From an uncultured Pseudoteredinibacter sp. (GTDB lineage: Bacteria; Pseudomonadota; Gammaproteobacteria; Pseudomonadales; Cellvibrionaceae), in NCBI RefSeq assembly GCF_947500695.1, contig NZ_CANMSS010000014.1:1-64000 (forward strand): a DNA stretch of 64,000 bases, read 5' to 3'. This document shows, in pieces, positions 18,082 through 26,597 of the stretch. The notes under the pieces are model-generated. The model had not been told where the DNA came from, did no database searches, and was given only the letters and a program-made list of their open reading frames with translations. Each line of letters starts with the position of its first letter. Position 1 is the stretch's first letter. A program made the translations under genes and the position numbers.

Positions 18082-19641
18082 ATGTCAGAGACCCCAGATA
18101 CTCTTGCCGCAGAGGCGGTTGAAGCAGCACAGGCGGCTTCAGCGGATGCCGGCACCTCCTTGCAGACCATTGTAGACGCTATTAACAGTGTGGTTTGGAG
18201 CCCTGCGCTTATCTATACCTGCTTAGCGGCTGGGCTGTTTTTCAGCATCATGACCCGCTTTGTACAGCTGCGTTTATTTAAGGAAATGATTCGCCTGCTG
18301 TTTTCAGGGGGTGCTTCAGAGAAGGGGGTGTCCTCGTTTCAGGCTTTGGCCGTATCGTTATCTGGTCGTGTCGGTACCGGTAACATTGCTGGTGTTGCAG
18401 CGGCTATCGGCTTTGGTGGCCCCGGTGCAGTTTTCTGGATGTGGGTAGTGGCTTTTTTAGGGGCTTCTACTGCTTATGTGGAATCTACTCTAGCGCAAAT
18501 TTATAAAGAAGAGCATGAAGGTCAGTATCGTGGTGGCCCGGCTTTTTATATCGAAAAAGCGACGGGTCAAAAATGGTACGGCATTTTGTTTGCTATCGCG
18601 ACGATTCTGGCTTGCGGCATATTGCTGCCAACGGTGCAGTCCAACGCGATTGGTAATGCAGTAGATTTGGCCTTTGGCAGTGGCACCATGTTGGATACCG
18701 CTTTGGGCACTATCAGCTCAACTAAGGTTATTACCGGTGCAGTCGTTGTGATGATTTTAGGCTTTATTATTTTCGGTGGCTTAAAGCGTATTGCTAAGTT
18801 CGCTGAATTTGTCGTGCCATTTATGGCGCTGTCTTACATCATTATCGCCTGTGTGGTTTTGGTTCTAAATATCGATCAAGTTCCAGCGGTATTTGCTTTG
18901 ATTATTGGGGATGCATTCACACCAATGGCAGGTATTGGTGCGGCCATCGGTTGGGGTGTTAAGCGTGGTGTTTACTCCAATGAAGCCGGTCAAGGTACTG
19001 GTCCTCATGCGGCAGCGGCGGCGGAAGTGCAGCATCCAGCTCAGCAAGGTTTGGTGCAGGCGTTCTCGGTATATATTGATACCTTGTTTGTATGTTCCGC
19101 AACGGCATTTATGATTTTGATCAGCGGCGCCTACAATGTTCATGGTGAAGGTGGCTTCTTGGTGCAAAACTTGGCAGCGACTGTTGATGCCAACAGCCCG
19201 GCATTCACCCAGCATGCAATCGAATCAGTATTCCCAGGTGTCGGTGAACCCTTTGTGGCGGTAGCCTTATTCTTCTTCGCCTTTACCACTATCTTGGCTT
19301 ACTACTATATCGCTGAAACCAATGTTTCTTATGTGCTGCGTAGCATTAAGATTCCAGGTGCTTTCTTTATCTTAAAAGTGATTATGATGTTTGCCGTATT
19401 CTACGGCAGCGTGAAAGCGGCGACTCTGGCCTGGGGCCTTGGTGATATTGGTGTGGGCTTGATGGCTTGGCTGAATATCGTGGGTATCTTAATTATCTTC
19501 TTTATCGCTAAGCCAGCGATAAAGGCCTTGCGTGACTATGAGGCGCAGCGCAAAGAAGGTGTCAGTGAATACCGCTTTGACCCTAAGGCATTAGATATTA
19601 AACATGCTGATCTTTGGGAACAGAAAAACTCTGAGTCTTAA
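18082..19641 (+). CDS. Sodium:alanine/glycine symporter (AGCS family)
   Basis: A 519-residue inner-membrane amino-acid carrier with about ten or more hydrophobic segments. Family signatures are visible: FQALAVSLSGRVGTGNIAGVA, GPGAVFWMW, and GWGVKRGVYSNEAGQGTGPHAAAAA in the substrate and sodium-site region. AGCS members import alanine or glycine with sodium. The N-terminal extension of about 25 Ala/Glu-rich residues is not conserved in the family and is probably periplasmic or flexible. The gene is monocistronic with a strong terminator. Confidence 0.93.
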   Translation: MSETPDTLAAEAVEAAQAASADAGTSLQTIVDAINSVVWSPALIYTCLAAGLFFSIMTRFVQLRLFKEMIRLLFSGGASEKGVSSFQALAVSLSGRVGTGNIAGVAAAIGFGGPGAVFWMWVVAFLGASTAYVESTLAQIYKEEHEGQYRGGPAFYIEKATGQKWYGILFAIATILACGILLPTVQSNAIGNAVDLAFGSGTMLDTALGTISSTKVITGAVVVMILGFIIFGGLKRIAKFAEFVVPFMALSYIIIACVVLVLNIDQVPAVFALIIGDAFTPMAGIGAAIGWGVKRGVYSNEAGQGTGPHAAAAAEVQHPAQQGLVQAFSVYIDTLFVCSATAFMILISGAYNVHGEGGFLVQNLAATVDANSPAFTQHAIESVFPGVGEPFVAVALFFFAFTTILAYYYIAETNVSYVLRSIKIPGAFFILKVIMMFAVFYGSVKAATLAWGLGDIGVGLMAWLNIVGILIIFFIAKPAIKALRDYEAQRKEGVSEYRFDPKALDIKHADLWEQKNSES

Positions 19642-19660
19642 ACTCAGTAAAGACTAGCAA

Positions 19661-19686
19661 ACGGCCACTTCTTGTGGCCGTTTTTG
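19661..19686 (+). terminator. Rho-independent terminator of AGCS gene
   Basis: The stem ACGGCCAC / GTGGCCGT with a TTCTT loop is followed by a T-run, 20 bases after the stop codon. Confidence 0.9.
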
Positions 19687-19767
19687 TTTGAATAATTCGA
19701 ATGCAAAGTGTTTATCTGAAGCGATAAACTGCCATTCTAATCTGGCACTAAAGGCTATGGAGGCAGT

Positions 19768-20145
19768 ATGACCAATGAAGAATTTAATACTTTTTGTGCT
19801 TCTCAAACGGCCACAGAGCATGTTGTACAGTGGGGTGGGGCGGATGTGTGGAAGGTTGGCGGTAAAGTGTTCGCCATTGGTGGCTGGACAAAAGTAAAAG
19901 GCCAAGCAGATAAAGAGGTAGGCTTTACTTTCAAAACCTCTGAAAACAACTATCTTTTTTTAGAAAATAAAGAGGGTTATCGGCCTGCTCCGTACCTCGC
20001 CTCAAGAGGCATGAAATGGATTCAAAAAATTGGGGTAGATAGTTCTGAAGACGAAGCATTGCGCTATTACATTTTAGAATCTTATAAGATGATCGCCGCT
20101 GCCTTGAGTAAAAAGAAGCAGCGAGAGCTGGGTATCATCAACTAG
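19768..20145 (+). CDS. MmcQ/YjbR family protein
   Basis: A 125-residue cytoplasmic protein of the YjbR/MmcQ (CyaY-like fold) family. Typical features are the N-terminal EEFNTFCAS, WGGADVWKVGGKVFAIGGW, and the C-terminal YYILESYKMIAAALSKKKQREL. The family is annotated as double-stranded-DNA-binding on structural grounds, and the biological role is unknown. It stands alone, with a 36-base gap to the downstream RDD gene. Confidence 0.85.
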   Translation: MTNEEFNTFCASQTATEHVVQWGGADVWKVGGKVFAIGGWTKVKGQADKEVGFTFKTSENNYLFLENKEGYRPAPYLASRGMKWIQKIGVDSSEDEALRYYILESYKMIAAALSKKKQRELGIIN

Positions 20146-20181
20146 ACGAATCAATATAACAAATATAGGGGCTCAAGGCCT

Positions 20182-21387
20182 GTGGATGAACAAGCATTAG
20201 CAGCTAACCAAAGCAAAAAAGATCCTAAGAAATTTATAACACCTTTTGCTTTTAGTGTATCTCCCAATCTTTACGGAGTGGCTCTAGCATCGCCACTAAA
20301 AAGAGTGCTGGCTATATTGATTGATCTTTTTGTTATTGTGCTATTGGCGGAGTTAAGTAGCACATTGTTGGCTATTTTGATTGCTATCGTTTTTTGGCAG
20401 ATTAGCCGCCAATTTGCATTGGCCGATGAAAAACCGGTGTTAAAAGTCTGCTTACGTGTATTTGCGAGTCTTATATTGTTCGGGCTTTTGGCATTCTACT
20501 ATGCGCAAAGTGGCTTGCTGGAAGAAGAGCAAAGCTTAAACTGGAGCGTTGGGGATGAAAGCTCTCCTACAGAGGATGCATCCCTGGCCCAAGGTGCCGC
20601 CTATGCCATTACCGCTTTTCAGCAGAATCGTTTAATAGCAGAGAAAAAAGAAAGTCTGATCGACAAGCCTTGTGAGCCTGCCGCTGCATGTTGGCAGAGC
20701 ACTTTTAATGGCATGGCACAGCAGCTAGTCGACATAAAAGCTCCCAAAGGTGTTGCAGAAGATATCATGGCGGCGGCTTTTGAAGAATCTGAGTTGTCGG
20801 CCGAGGCCATTGCCGAAATTCGTTCTAAGTTTCCTAAAGCTTATCTTCAACTAATAGCAGCTGTGCCGAGCGATATCCAAGAGACGGCGAAAATTACTGA
20901 AAGTGATTCTACAGCTGCCCAAGACAGCACTGAAAAAGAAGAGTTAAGTAGCGCGGCTCAAGCGGCTACTGAAAGCGCGGAAGAAGAAAATGATGGGCAG
21001 CATGAAGACACTGGAGCGAGCCAAGCAGAGCCTAAAAATAAATACAGTATTGTCGCCTATATTAATGCCCTCTTGGCTGATTTGGGCCTAGGCTTTGGTT
21101 GGGCCGCCTTCTACTTTACGGTAATGAGTGCCTGGTTTACCGGTCAAACCGTGGGTAAATACTTGATCGGCATTAAGGTGATCAAGCTTAATGGTGAAAA
21201 GATGAGCTTGTGGGAAAGCTTTGGTCGTTACGGCGGTTATGGTGCCGGCTTGGCCACCGGCTTAATGGGCTTTATACAAATTTATTGGGACCCGAATCGT
21301 CAGGCCATTCAAGATAAAATCTCGGAAACTTTGGTTGTTGACTTGAGAAAAAGTCGTTATGACTTTTTACATGAATCAATAACTTAG
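20182..21387 (+). CDS. RDD family membrane protein with acidic central insert
   Basis: A 401-residue inner-membrane protein starting at GTG. Hydrophobic helices at about 40-70 and 85-110 are followed by some 170 residues rich in Glu, Ala and Ser, which contain a Cys pair (CEPAAACWQ). The C-terminal half of the RDD fold follows, with FTGQTVGKYLIGIKVIKLNGEKMSLWES. RDD proteins are small membrane proteins, some of them linked to cation transport. The long acidic insert between the first and last helices is unusual. Function unknown. Confidence 0.8.
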   Translation: MDEQALAANQSKKDPKKFITPFAFSVSPNLYGVALASPLKRVLAILIDLFVIVLLAELSSTLLAILIAIVFWQISRQFALADEKPVLKVCLRVFASLILFGLLAFYYAQSGLLEEEQSLNWSVGDESSPTEDASLAQGAAYAITAFQQNRLIAEKKESLIDKPCEPAAACWQSTFNGMAQQLVDIKAPKGVAEDIMAAAFEESELSAEAIAEIRSKFPKAYLQLIAAVPSDIQETAKITESDSTAAQDSTEKEELSSAAQAATESAEEENDGQHEDTGASQAEPKNKYSIVAYINALLADLGLGFGWAAFYFTVMSAWFTGQTVGKYLIGIKVIKLNGEKMSLWESFGRYGGYGAGLATGLMGFIQIYWDPNRQAIQDKISETLVVDLRKSRYDFLHESIT

Positions 21388-21391
21388 CGCA

Positions 21392-22393
21392 TTACATGTT
21401 TCCTGCCTGATCGTAAACTAGATCCCCTGCTTTTTTTGTTTGATCATCTAGGCCAACTGCTTGTTGTACTAAAAATCTAGGCCGTCCTTTAAGCTCGTCG
21501 TAGATTTTGGCAATATAACTGCTAATGGCGTGTAGCCCTACCATAATAATACTGGTAGTGAATAGTTGCAAAATAATTACAGTGGTGAAACCTTCATGGG
21601 CGTTACCTGTAGCCCAAGTGTATAGCGAGTGGAAAACTAAGATAAAAGATATTAGCAGCATTAGGTAGCTAAATACCCCAATGAGTTTAAGTGGAGCATA
21701 GCTAAAAGCTAGAAGGCTATTCTTGGCGTAGCTGAACAGCTGGAAAATAGACCAGGAGCTTTCCCCTTCGGCGCGCTCAAGTGGTCTGAAGTCAAGTTTC
21801 TTCTCTGGGTACCCCATCCAAGCTATAAGGCCCCGGAAAAACCGTTCTTGTTCCGGCATGGACAGATACTTCGTGATAATTTCTTTATCTAGTAGCTTGA
21901 AGTCGCTTGCTTTCTGGATATTAAAACCACAAATTTTGGTAAACAAATGGTAGTAGGCGCTAGCAAATGTTCTCATTACATAGCTTTCGGATTGTCGTTC
22001 ACTTTTAACGGCTGAGACAATCTTATATCCCTCATTTATCCAGGCGGAGATCATGCTGGGAACCAGGTCAATTGGGTGTTGAAGGTCAGCATCGATTACG
22101 ATGGCCGCGTCACTTTGGCTTTGTGTTAAGCCTGATTCAATTGCCGCCTCTTTACCAAAGTTTCTCGCGAAGTTTATTCCAATGATATTGGGCAATTTCT
22201 CTGATAGCCCCTCGATTCTATTCCAGCTATCATCAGACGAGCCATCGTTTATGAATATTATTTTATAATCAACTTTGGGGAGCTCGGCATTCATCACTGA
22301 AGATAGCTTTTCCTCGAAAAGGTGGATATTCATCGCCTCATTGTATACTGGCACTATAAAATCTACAGTATGGGGGGAACCCTTTAATTGCAT
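21392..22393 (-). CDS. GtrB/DPM1-like family 2 glycosyltransferase
   Basis: A 333-residue GT2 enzyme with the N-terminal VDFIVPVYNEAMNI, INDGSSDDSW and the metal-binding DADLQHP. Two C-terminal membrane helices and KGRPRFLVQQ follow, the layout of polyprenyl-phosphate sugar transferases such as GtrB and ArnC. It would load a sugar from a nucleotide sugar onto undecaprenyl phosphate on the cytoplasmic face. The gene overlaps the preceding membrane protein by 10 bases, and a GtrA protein heads the operon. The three together match a Gtr glycan-decoration cassette. Confidence 0.9.
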   Translation of the reverse strand: MQLKGSPHTVDFIVPVYNEAMNIHLFEEKLSSVMNAELPKVDYKIIFINDGSSDDSWNRIEGLSEKLPNIIGINFARNFGKEAAIESGLTQSQSDAAIVIDADLQHPIDLVPSMISAWINEGYKIVSAVKSERQSESYVMRTFASAYYHLFTKICGFNIQKASDFKLLDKEIITKYLSMPEQERFFRGLIAWMGYPEKKLDFRPLERAEGESSWSIFQLFSYAKNSLLAFSYAPLKLIGVFSYLMLLISFILVFHSLYTWATGNAHEGFTTVIILQLFTTSIIMVGLHAISSYIAKIYDELKGRPRFLVQQAVGLDDQTKKAGDLVYDQAGNM

Positions 22394-23790
22394 GTTTCTT
22401 TCCCTGTTTCTACTTTAGTCAATTCTCCATCGCTATAAGCAAAAATTGCCTTACTTTTCGGGCAGTCACATATCTTATAGCAGGCTTTTGGGCCGGTTTC
22501 TGATTGTAAAACTCTTTCCCTTATATCGTACAAACCTGCGTGATGCCATTTTGCGCCAGCAGGCTTTAGAATGCTGAATGATCTTTCTGCAAATAGAAAC
22601 GCCTCACCTTCTACTTTTGTGCGTTTAAATATATCTCTGTGGAGGTTTGCCTTAGCTAGTGGAGACTGTGGATTGTAAACGCTTAGATTCTTGTAGGTGC
22701 TAAAGGAAAATGCGATGATCAGCAGCAGGTTAATGCCTAAGTTTAGCTTTTTGGAGCGACAAAGAATGTTAGCCCAAAGCACTGGTAATAGTAGCATTAC
22801 GAAAACAGCTACGAAGGTATAGTTATAGTTTACTCTTGCCGTTGGCATTACAGGGTAGGCTGGAACTAAAACGCCAACAGCAAAGCTCGCTCCGACCATG
22901 AATATACCCAGTGTTTTTAGTTTGTTTGCTTTAAATACCACTGCCAGGCTGACAAAAAGTAAAAGGACATAACTATACATTAAGCCCTTAAAGTGATTGA
23001 AGTTGATGATACGTGTAAAAAAATTTACGACATCTGTAATACCTTGATGCTCTATTTTCGGACCATAGCCGCTTATAAGTCTGTCCCAACCTAGTGCGTA
23101 GGCTCGATAAGGGATGTAGATTAAAACAATGACTATATAGGGGAGTAAGTGTCGAATCGCACTCCAGCTTCGGTTGTTTATTGCAATAAAGGTCAGGTAT
23201 GCGGTGAAGAATCCAAACAAAGGAACATAAACTTCTTTATTTAAGCAGGCAACAAAATACGCAATGGCTGAAAAAATAAGCTTCCAATAACCTCCTTTTT
23301 CAATGAAGTTCTTAAGAAGCACAACACTTAGGCAAGAATACAGTAAACCTTCGATATAATGCCTAGTGCAGAGAATTTGTATTATTGTATAGCTAACTGG
23401 CGTACTTAGAAAAAACAGACTAAAGCTTGCTGCAAGCCAGGTCGACATCCAATGGCTCAATACCCAGTATATAGCTAGGCCACAGATGGTAACAGATATT
23501 ACTTGATGTATATGTGCTGTGGTTGGGTCGAGGCCACCTATTTTATAGTCTATCCAATAATTAAATAGAAGCCAGGGGGTAAAATTGGCCGGTATCATAC
23601 CCAGCTCCTCGGCTGGTGTTGTGAATACTCTTAGGCCGTCTAGGGCTACCTTTTTTACGTGTTGGGAGTCATCGAACATCCACCATGTTTCTAGAAGGAA
23701 GCTGTAGTAATAGCCAAGAAAGGAAACGACGATAATTCCTGGTATGACTATGTTAAGTAAGTGGACAGTTTTTTCTCTACTTGTATACAT
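22384..23790 (-). CDS. Polytopic membrane protein, probable Gtr-type glycosyltransferase
   Basis: A 468-residue protein with about ten hydrophobic helices and an acidic first periplasmic loop (WWMFDDSQHVK), as in GT-C fold glycosyltransferases that take sugars from polyprenyl phosphate. A C-terminal soluble tail has Cys-rich CYKICDCPKSK. It has no family-specific motif I can name. Its place between GtrA-like and GtrB-like genes, with overlaps on both sides (14 and 10 bases), argues that it is the acceptor-specific transferase of the cassette. This region is visibly richer in AT than its neighbours, as is common for acquired surface-glycan genes. Confidence 0.65.
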   Translation of the reverse strand: MYTSREKTVHLLNIVIPGIIVVSFLGYYYSFLLETWWMFDDSQHVKKVALDGLRVFTTPAEELGMIPANFTPWLLFNYWIDYKIGGLDPTTAHIHQVISVTICGLAIYWVLSHWMSTWLAASFSLFFLSTPVSYTIIQILCTRHYIEGLLYSCLSVVLLKNFIEKGGYWKLIFSAIAYFVACLNKEVYVPLFGFFTAYLTFIAINNRSWSAIRHLLPYIVIVLIYIPYRAYALGWDRLISGYGPKIEHQGITDVVNFFTRIINFNHFKGLMYSYVLLLFVSLAVVFKANKLKTLGIFMVGASFAVGVLVPAYPVMPTARVNYNYTFVAVFVMLLLPVLWANILCRSKKLNLGINLLLIIAFSFSTYKNLSVYNPQSPLAKANLHRDIFKRTKVEGEAFLFAERSFSILKPAGAKWHHAGLYDIRERVLQSETGPKACYKICDCPKSKAIFAYSDGELTKVETGKETCN

Positions 23791-24160
23791 AGTGCTTTAG
23801 TAATAGGTAGTTAGTTGGAATAACTAAACACTCAAATGCCAGTTTAATAATGACGATATGGAGGTCTGATATGGTGGAAAAGTATTCAATTCCAATGAGG
23901 ACTACGCTATATGCAAATATCCATACAAGTACATATTTTATCCAAGTTCCAATTGTGTTCTTTTCCGTGTCCTTAAAGCTGACTTTTTTGTGGATAAAGT
24001 AACCGCCAAGGGCTCCGGTGATTCTCGCAATTAGTAATGAGACCGGGGTGCTTAGAAAAATGGCAGTAATTAGAAAAGTTAAATTGTCTAAAACCCAAAT
24101 CAGTCCCATAGATAGGACATAGCGAAATTGTGTTGAGTTCAGTAAAGGGAGGCTTGCCAA
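23777..24160 (-). CDS. GtrA family flippase-like protein
   Basis: A 127-residue protein with four hydrophobic helices and GtrA-like features (RYVLSMGLIWVLDNLTFLI, GALGGYFIHKKVSF, NYLLLKHYVYK). GtrA proteins are thought to flip polyprenyl-phosphate sugars across the inner membrane. The start is a TTG with an AAGGA ribosome site seven bases before it. The only later Met would remove the first helix. It is the first gene of the three-gene leftward cassette. Confidence 0.85.
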   Translation of the reverse strand: MASLPLLNSTQFRYVLSMGLIWVLDNLTFLITAIFLSTPVSLLIARITGALGGYFIHKKVSFKDTEKNTIGTWIKYVLVWIFAYSVVLIGIEYFSTISDLHIVIIKLAFECLVIPTNYLLLKHYVYK

Positions 24161-24380
24161 GAGAAATTCCTTTTTAGCTTGCTTGCCGGATAAAAGATAG
24201 TGGCGGGATGATACATAAAAATGACAATCATGGATATGATCTGTTACTCCTTCTGGTTTATTTTTCTCCCATATGGTTCATTGATAGTGATGAGTGGTTT
24301 GAGCTTGGCATGGACTATGAGCCTTCGCCTATTTGAATTCTTTGCCTGTGGGATGCCAGCAGGCAAAGGGATTTAAAAGA

Positions 24381-25955
24381 TTAGTTTTCGATTCTATTGA
24401 GGAGCCGCAGTTGGCGTGCACTGGCTAATTGGGGATTGGCTACCATATTGAATCTTTTCGGTGCCTCTAAGAACGGCACAAGCATAGCAGATTCCGCTAA
24501 ACGAAGCTCTTGATAGGGTTTTTTATAGTAGAATCTAGCAGCGCTTGCCAGGCCCCATGCTCCATTACCAAAATAAACGCGATTTAGGTACATTTCCAGT
24601 ATATCTTCTTTACTGAAATTGGCTTCAATAATACGGGCCAGCTTGGCTTCTTTGAATTTTCGTTTTAGTGATCGTTTTTCATTTAAAAAAGATTTGGCCA
24701 GTTGTTGGGTAATAGTAGAACCACCTGCGACAAATTGATTCTTGCCACTGAGCCTAGCGCCAATATTACTTAGAGTGGCCCGGGCCACCGATTTTAGGCT
24801 AATGCCTTGATGATTGTAAAATCCTTGATCCTCGTGCTGCAATAATGCCCGAGTTAATGTGGCGGGAACCTGTTCGATATCTACTGAGGGGCGTGTTCTA
24901 AGGATATTCTGATAACTCTGTTGAATGTCCTGCAAAGCTAATTGCTCTAGGTATTCGTCTTGACTTTGTTGGTTGAAATGGGTGAGCAAAGCAAGGCTGA
25001 CGATAAAGCTTAGAGTGGGGATAGCAATAAGTTTACGCTTGAGTGTTGCTGGCTTGATAAGCATATGAAGTCTCCGTTTGAGCGTTTTTTGACTTAGCCA
25101 GGCTTGTGTTGCAAAGCCCGTTGTTTGGCTTTGTACTCGCTCAGCGCTGCTGATTAGCAGCTTGCTGTAGGTTATGGGGCTGCTATTGGCTACCGTTAGT
25201 TGGTCGCACTGCAGCTCTCTTATAAGTTCTCCGTGGCGGCAAAAAGCCCAAAGTAATGGGTTTAACCAAAATAAATGCTGAAGTAATTTCTCGGAGAGTG
25301 ACCACTGATGGTGGTTGCAACGCAGGTGATTGAGTTCATGCTCTAGAATCAATCGATATTCTTCGCTGTCTTTTCGCAGTAGTGCCGGAAGAAAGATTTC
25401 GGCATTACTTAGTCTAGAGGAAAACGGCTGTTTTAAGTTGTTACAGTGATAAACTCTTATATTGCCTAGATTTTTGCAGTCTCGCCGAGATTTCCTGAGC
25501 TGACCCAAACTGTAAAAAGTTACAAGCAACTTTACGGTAAACAGTAAAAAGCCTATGGTACCAGCAAATATTATTAGGCTACTTAGTATGTGGATTGTGT
25601 CGGATAGCCCTAAGCTTAACCCTGCGTAGTCTCCATTAAAATTTAAATCTTCCTTGCTTTCGATTTCACCCTTAAATTCTTTAGATAATCCTTCAGTTGA
25701 AGCATGCGTACTAAAAGACTTAGCTTCAATTATTACAGGATTAGCTTTGATTGCATTATTTAAAAATACGGCGATAAACAGGGGTGGCAGAATCATCAAA
25801 AGAAGAATGCTCTTTTGAATCTTAATGTTCCAATCTAACGGCAATCGACTTGGATTGATGAATAATACTGAACACAGCAAAGGGGCTATAAATAACTGGG
25901 TAAGTAGAAAATACAAAAACAGTTGCTGTAAAAAGAAACTTATTTCAAACATCAT
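24381..25955 (-). CDS. BlaR1-like M56 metalloprotease fused to GT51 peptidoglycan glycosyltransferase
   Basis: A 524-residue membrane protein. The N-terminal half has BlaR1/MecR1-type helices and the M56 zinc site HELNH followed by ELQCDQ. After another membrane helix (IPTLSFIVSLALL), the C-terminal 200 residues, expected in the periplasm, form a GT51 transglycosylase domain. It has all the usual motifs: HEDQGFYNHQG with the catalytic Glu, AGGSTITQQLAKSF, KRKFKEAKLARIIE and DILEMYLNRVYFGNGAWG. In BlaR1 this position holds a penicillin-binding sensor domain. The ATG was chosen for its GAGG ribosome site 6 bases upstream. A BlaI-type repressor gene precedes it by 35 bases. Confidence 0.88.
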   Translation of the reverse strand: MMFEISFFLQQLFLYFLLTQLFIAPLLCSVLFINPSRLPLDWNIKIQKSILLLMILPPLFIAVFLNNAIKANPVIIEAKSFSTHASTEGLSKEFKGEIESKEDLNFNGDYAGLSLGLSDTIHILSSLIIFAGTIGFLLFTVKLLVTFYSLGQLRKSRRDCKNLGNIRVYHCNNLKQPFSSRLSNAEIFLPALLRKDSEEYRLILEHELNHLRCNHHQWSLSEKLLQHLFWLNPLLWAFCRHGELIRELQCDQLTVANSSPITYSKLLISSAERVQSQTTGFATQAWLSQKTLKRRLHMLIKPATLKRKLIAIPTLSFIVSLALLTHFNQQSQDEYLEQLALQDIQQSYQNILRTRPSVDIEQVPATLTRALLQHEDQGFYNHQGISLKSVARATLSNIGARLSGKNQFVAGGSTITQQLAKSFLNEKRSLKRKFKEAKLARIIEANFSKEDILEMYLNRVYFGNGAWGLASAARFYYKKPYQELRLAESAMLVPFLEAPKRFNMVANPQLASARQLRLLNRIEN

Positions 25956-25990
25956 CGTAGGCCTCAAAATTGCATCGTCACGTTGACACT

Positions 25991-26374
25991 TTATTTTTGC
26001 GCTTCTTTTTCTTTAATCATCGCCTTTAGCTCGTCCAGCTCTTCGGCACTGAATTCATTTTCCTGTAAAAAGTACTCCGCAAAGGAGAGCTTATTGCCGG
26101 AGAATAAGCGGGTGATGATGGTACTTAGGCGTCCTTTGGTGACTTGTTCGGATAATATCTTTGCAAAATAAGCATGCTGCTTGCCTTGTTTTTGGTGGCC
26201 AACCAATCTCTTGACTTCCATTTTTTGTAGGGTCTTTAAGACGGTGGTATAACCAGGCACATCCGATTCAGGCCAAAGCTCGATAATGGTATTGACCGTT
26301 GCCGCCTCACCGTTTTGCCAGATGCATTGCAATATTCTCAGCTCAAGCTCAGTTACTTTTATTTCGTCGTTCAT
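25991..26374 (-). CDS. BlaI/MecI/CopY family transcriptional repressor
   Basis: A winged-helix repressor of 127 residues from the ATG before NDEIKVTELELRILQ. An upstream in-frame ATG would add 17 residues with no family similarity, so it was not used. The recognition region EAATVNTIIELWPESDVPGYTTVLKTLQKMEVKRLV is typical of BlaI. The C-terminal dimerisation helices (LSFAEYFLQENEFSAEELDELKAMI) are where M56 partners cleave. It is followed by an M56-GT51 fusion gene and preceded by three BlaI-type operators, so autoregulation with relief by the M56 protease is expected. Confidence 0.9.
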   Translation of the reverse strand: MNDEIKVTELELRILQCIWQNGEAATVNTIIELWPESDVPGYTTVLKTLQKMEVKRLVGHQKQGKQHAYFAKILSEQVTKGRLSTIITRLFSGNKLSFAEYFLQENEFSAEELDELKAMIKEKEAQK

Positions 26375-26444
26375 ACTCAATGATCTCAAGGCTAATACAG
26401 CTATTGTTCTCACATTTGTCATCATTACGGCAAAGACACCAACC

Positions 26445-26460
26445 TACGATGTTTGTCGTA
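26445..26460. promoter_or_regulatory. BlaI-type operator, site 1
   Basis: TACGATGTTTGTCGTA is an imperfect dyad whose right half TGTCGTA is identical in the other two sites. It lies downstream of the proposed blaI-like promoter on the minus strand. Confidence 0.75.
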
Positions 26461-26468
26461 CTTGAAAT

Positions 26469-26497
26469 AGCTTAATACGACACTTGTCGTATATCAA
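26469..26497 (-). promoter_or_regulatory. Candidate promoter of the repressor/M56-GT51 operon
   Basis: Read on the minus strand, TTGATA is followed after 17 bases by TAAGCT, an acceptable sigma-70 pair. The central operator fills the spacer between the two boxes, so bound repressor would exclude RNA polymerase. Confidence 0.5.
26476..26491. promoter_or_regulatory. BlaI-type operator, site 2 (best dyad)
   Basis: TACGACACTTGTCGTA has two perfect 7-bp arms around CT. It starts 31 bases from site 1 and 30 bases from site 3, about three helical turns each way, so the three sites lie on one face of the helix. Confidence 0.85.
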
Positions 26498-26505
26498 TAA
26501 TTTAT

Positions 26506-26521
26506 TACTATTTTTGTCGTA
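26506..26521. promoter_or_regulatory. BlaI-type operator, site 3
   Basis: TACTATTTTTGTCGTA shares the TGTCGTA half and the TAC edge. It is closest to the divergent small membrane-protein gene. On the plus strand its left edge, TACTAT, could be a -10 box 16 bases from TTGTCG, so the site may also control that gene. Confidence 0.65.
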
Positions 26522-26597
26522 TTTTCTCTCACCTCTTGAAATATAGGGCCTCGCCCTCAGTAATAGCTGTAAATCAGCGTGTTTGTGTACTTGCTCT

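Noticed and set aside
26412..26423. A fourth BlaI-type operator (TTTGTCAT)
   Set aside because: It only matches TGTC, and its spacing of 37 bases breaks the 30-31 base register of the three good sites.
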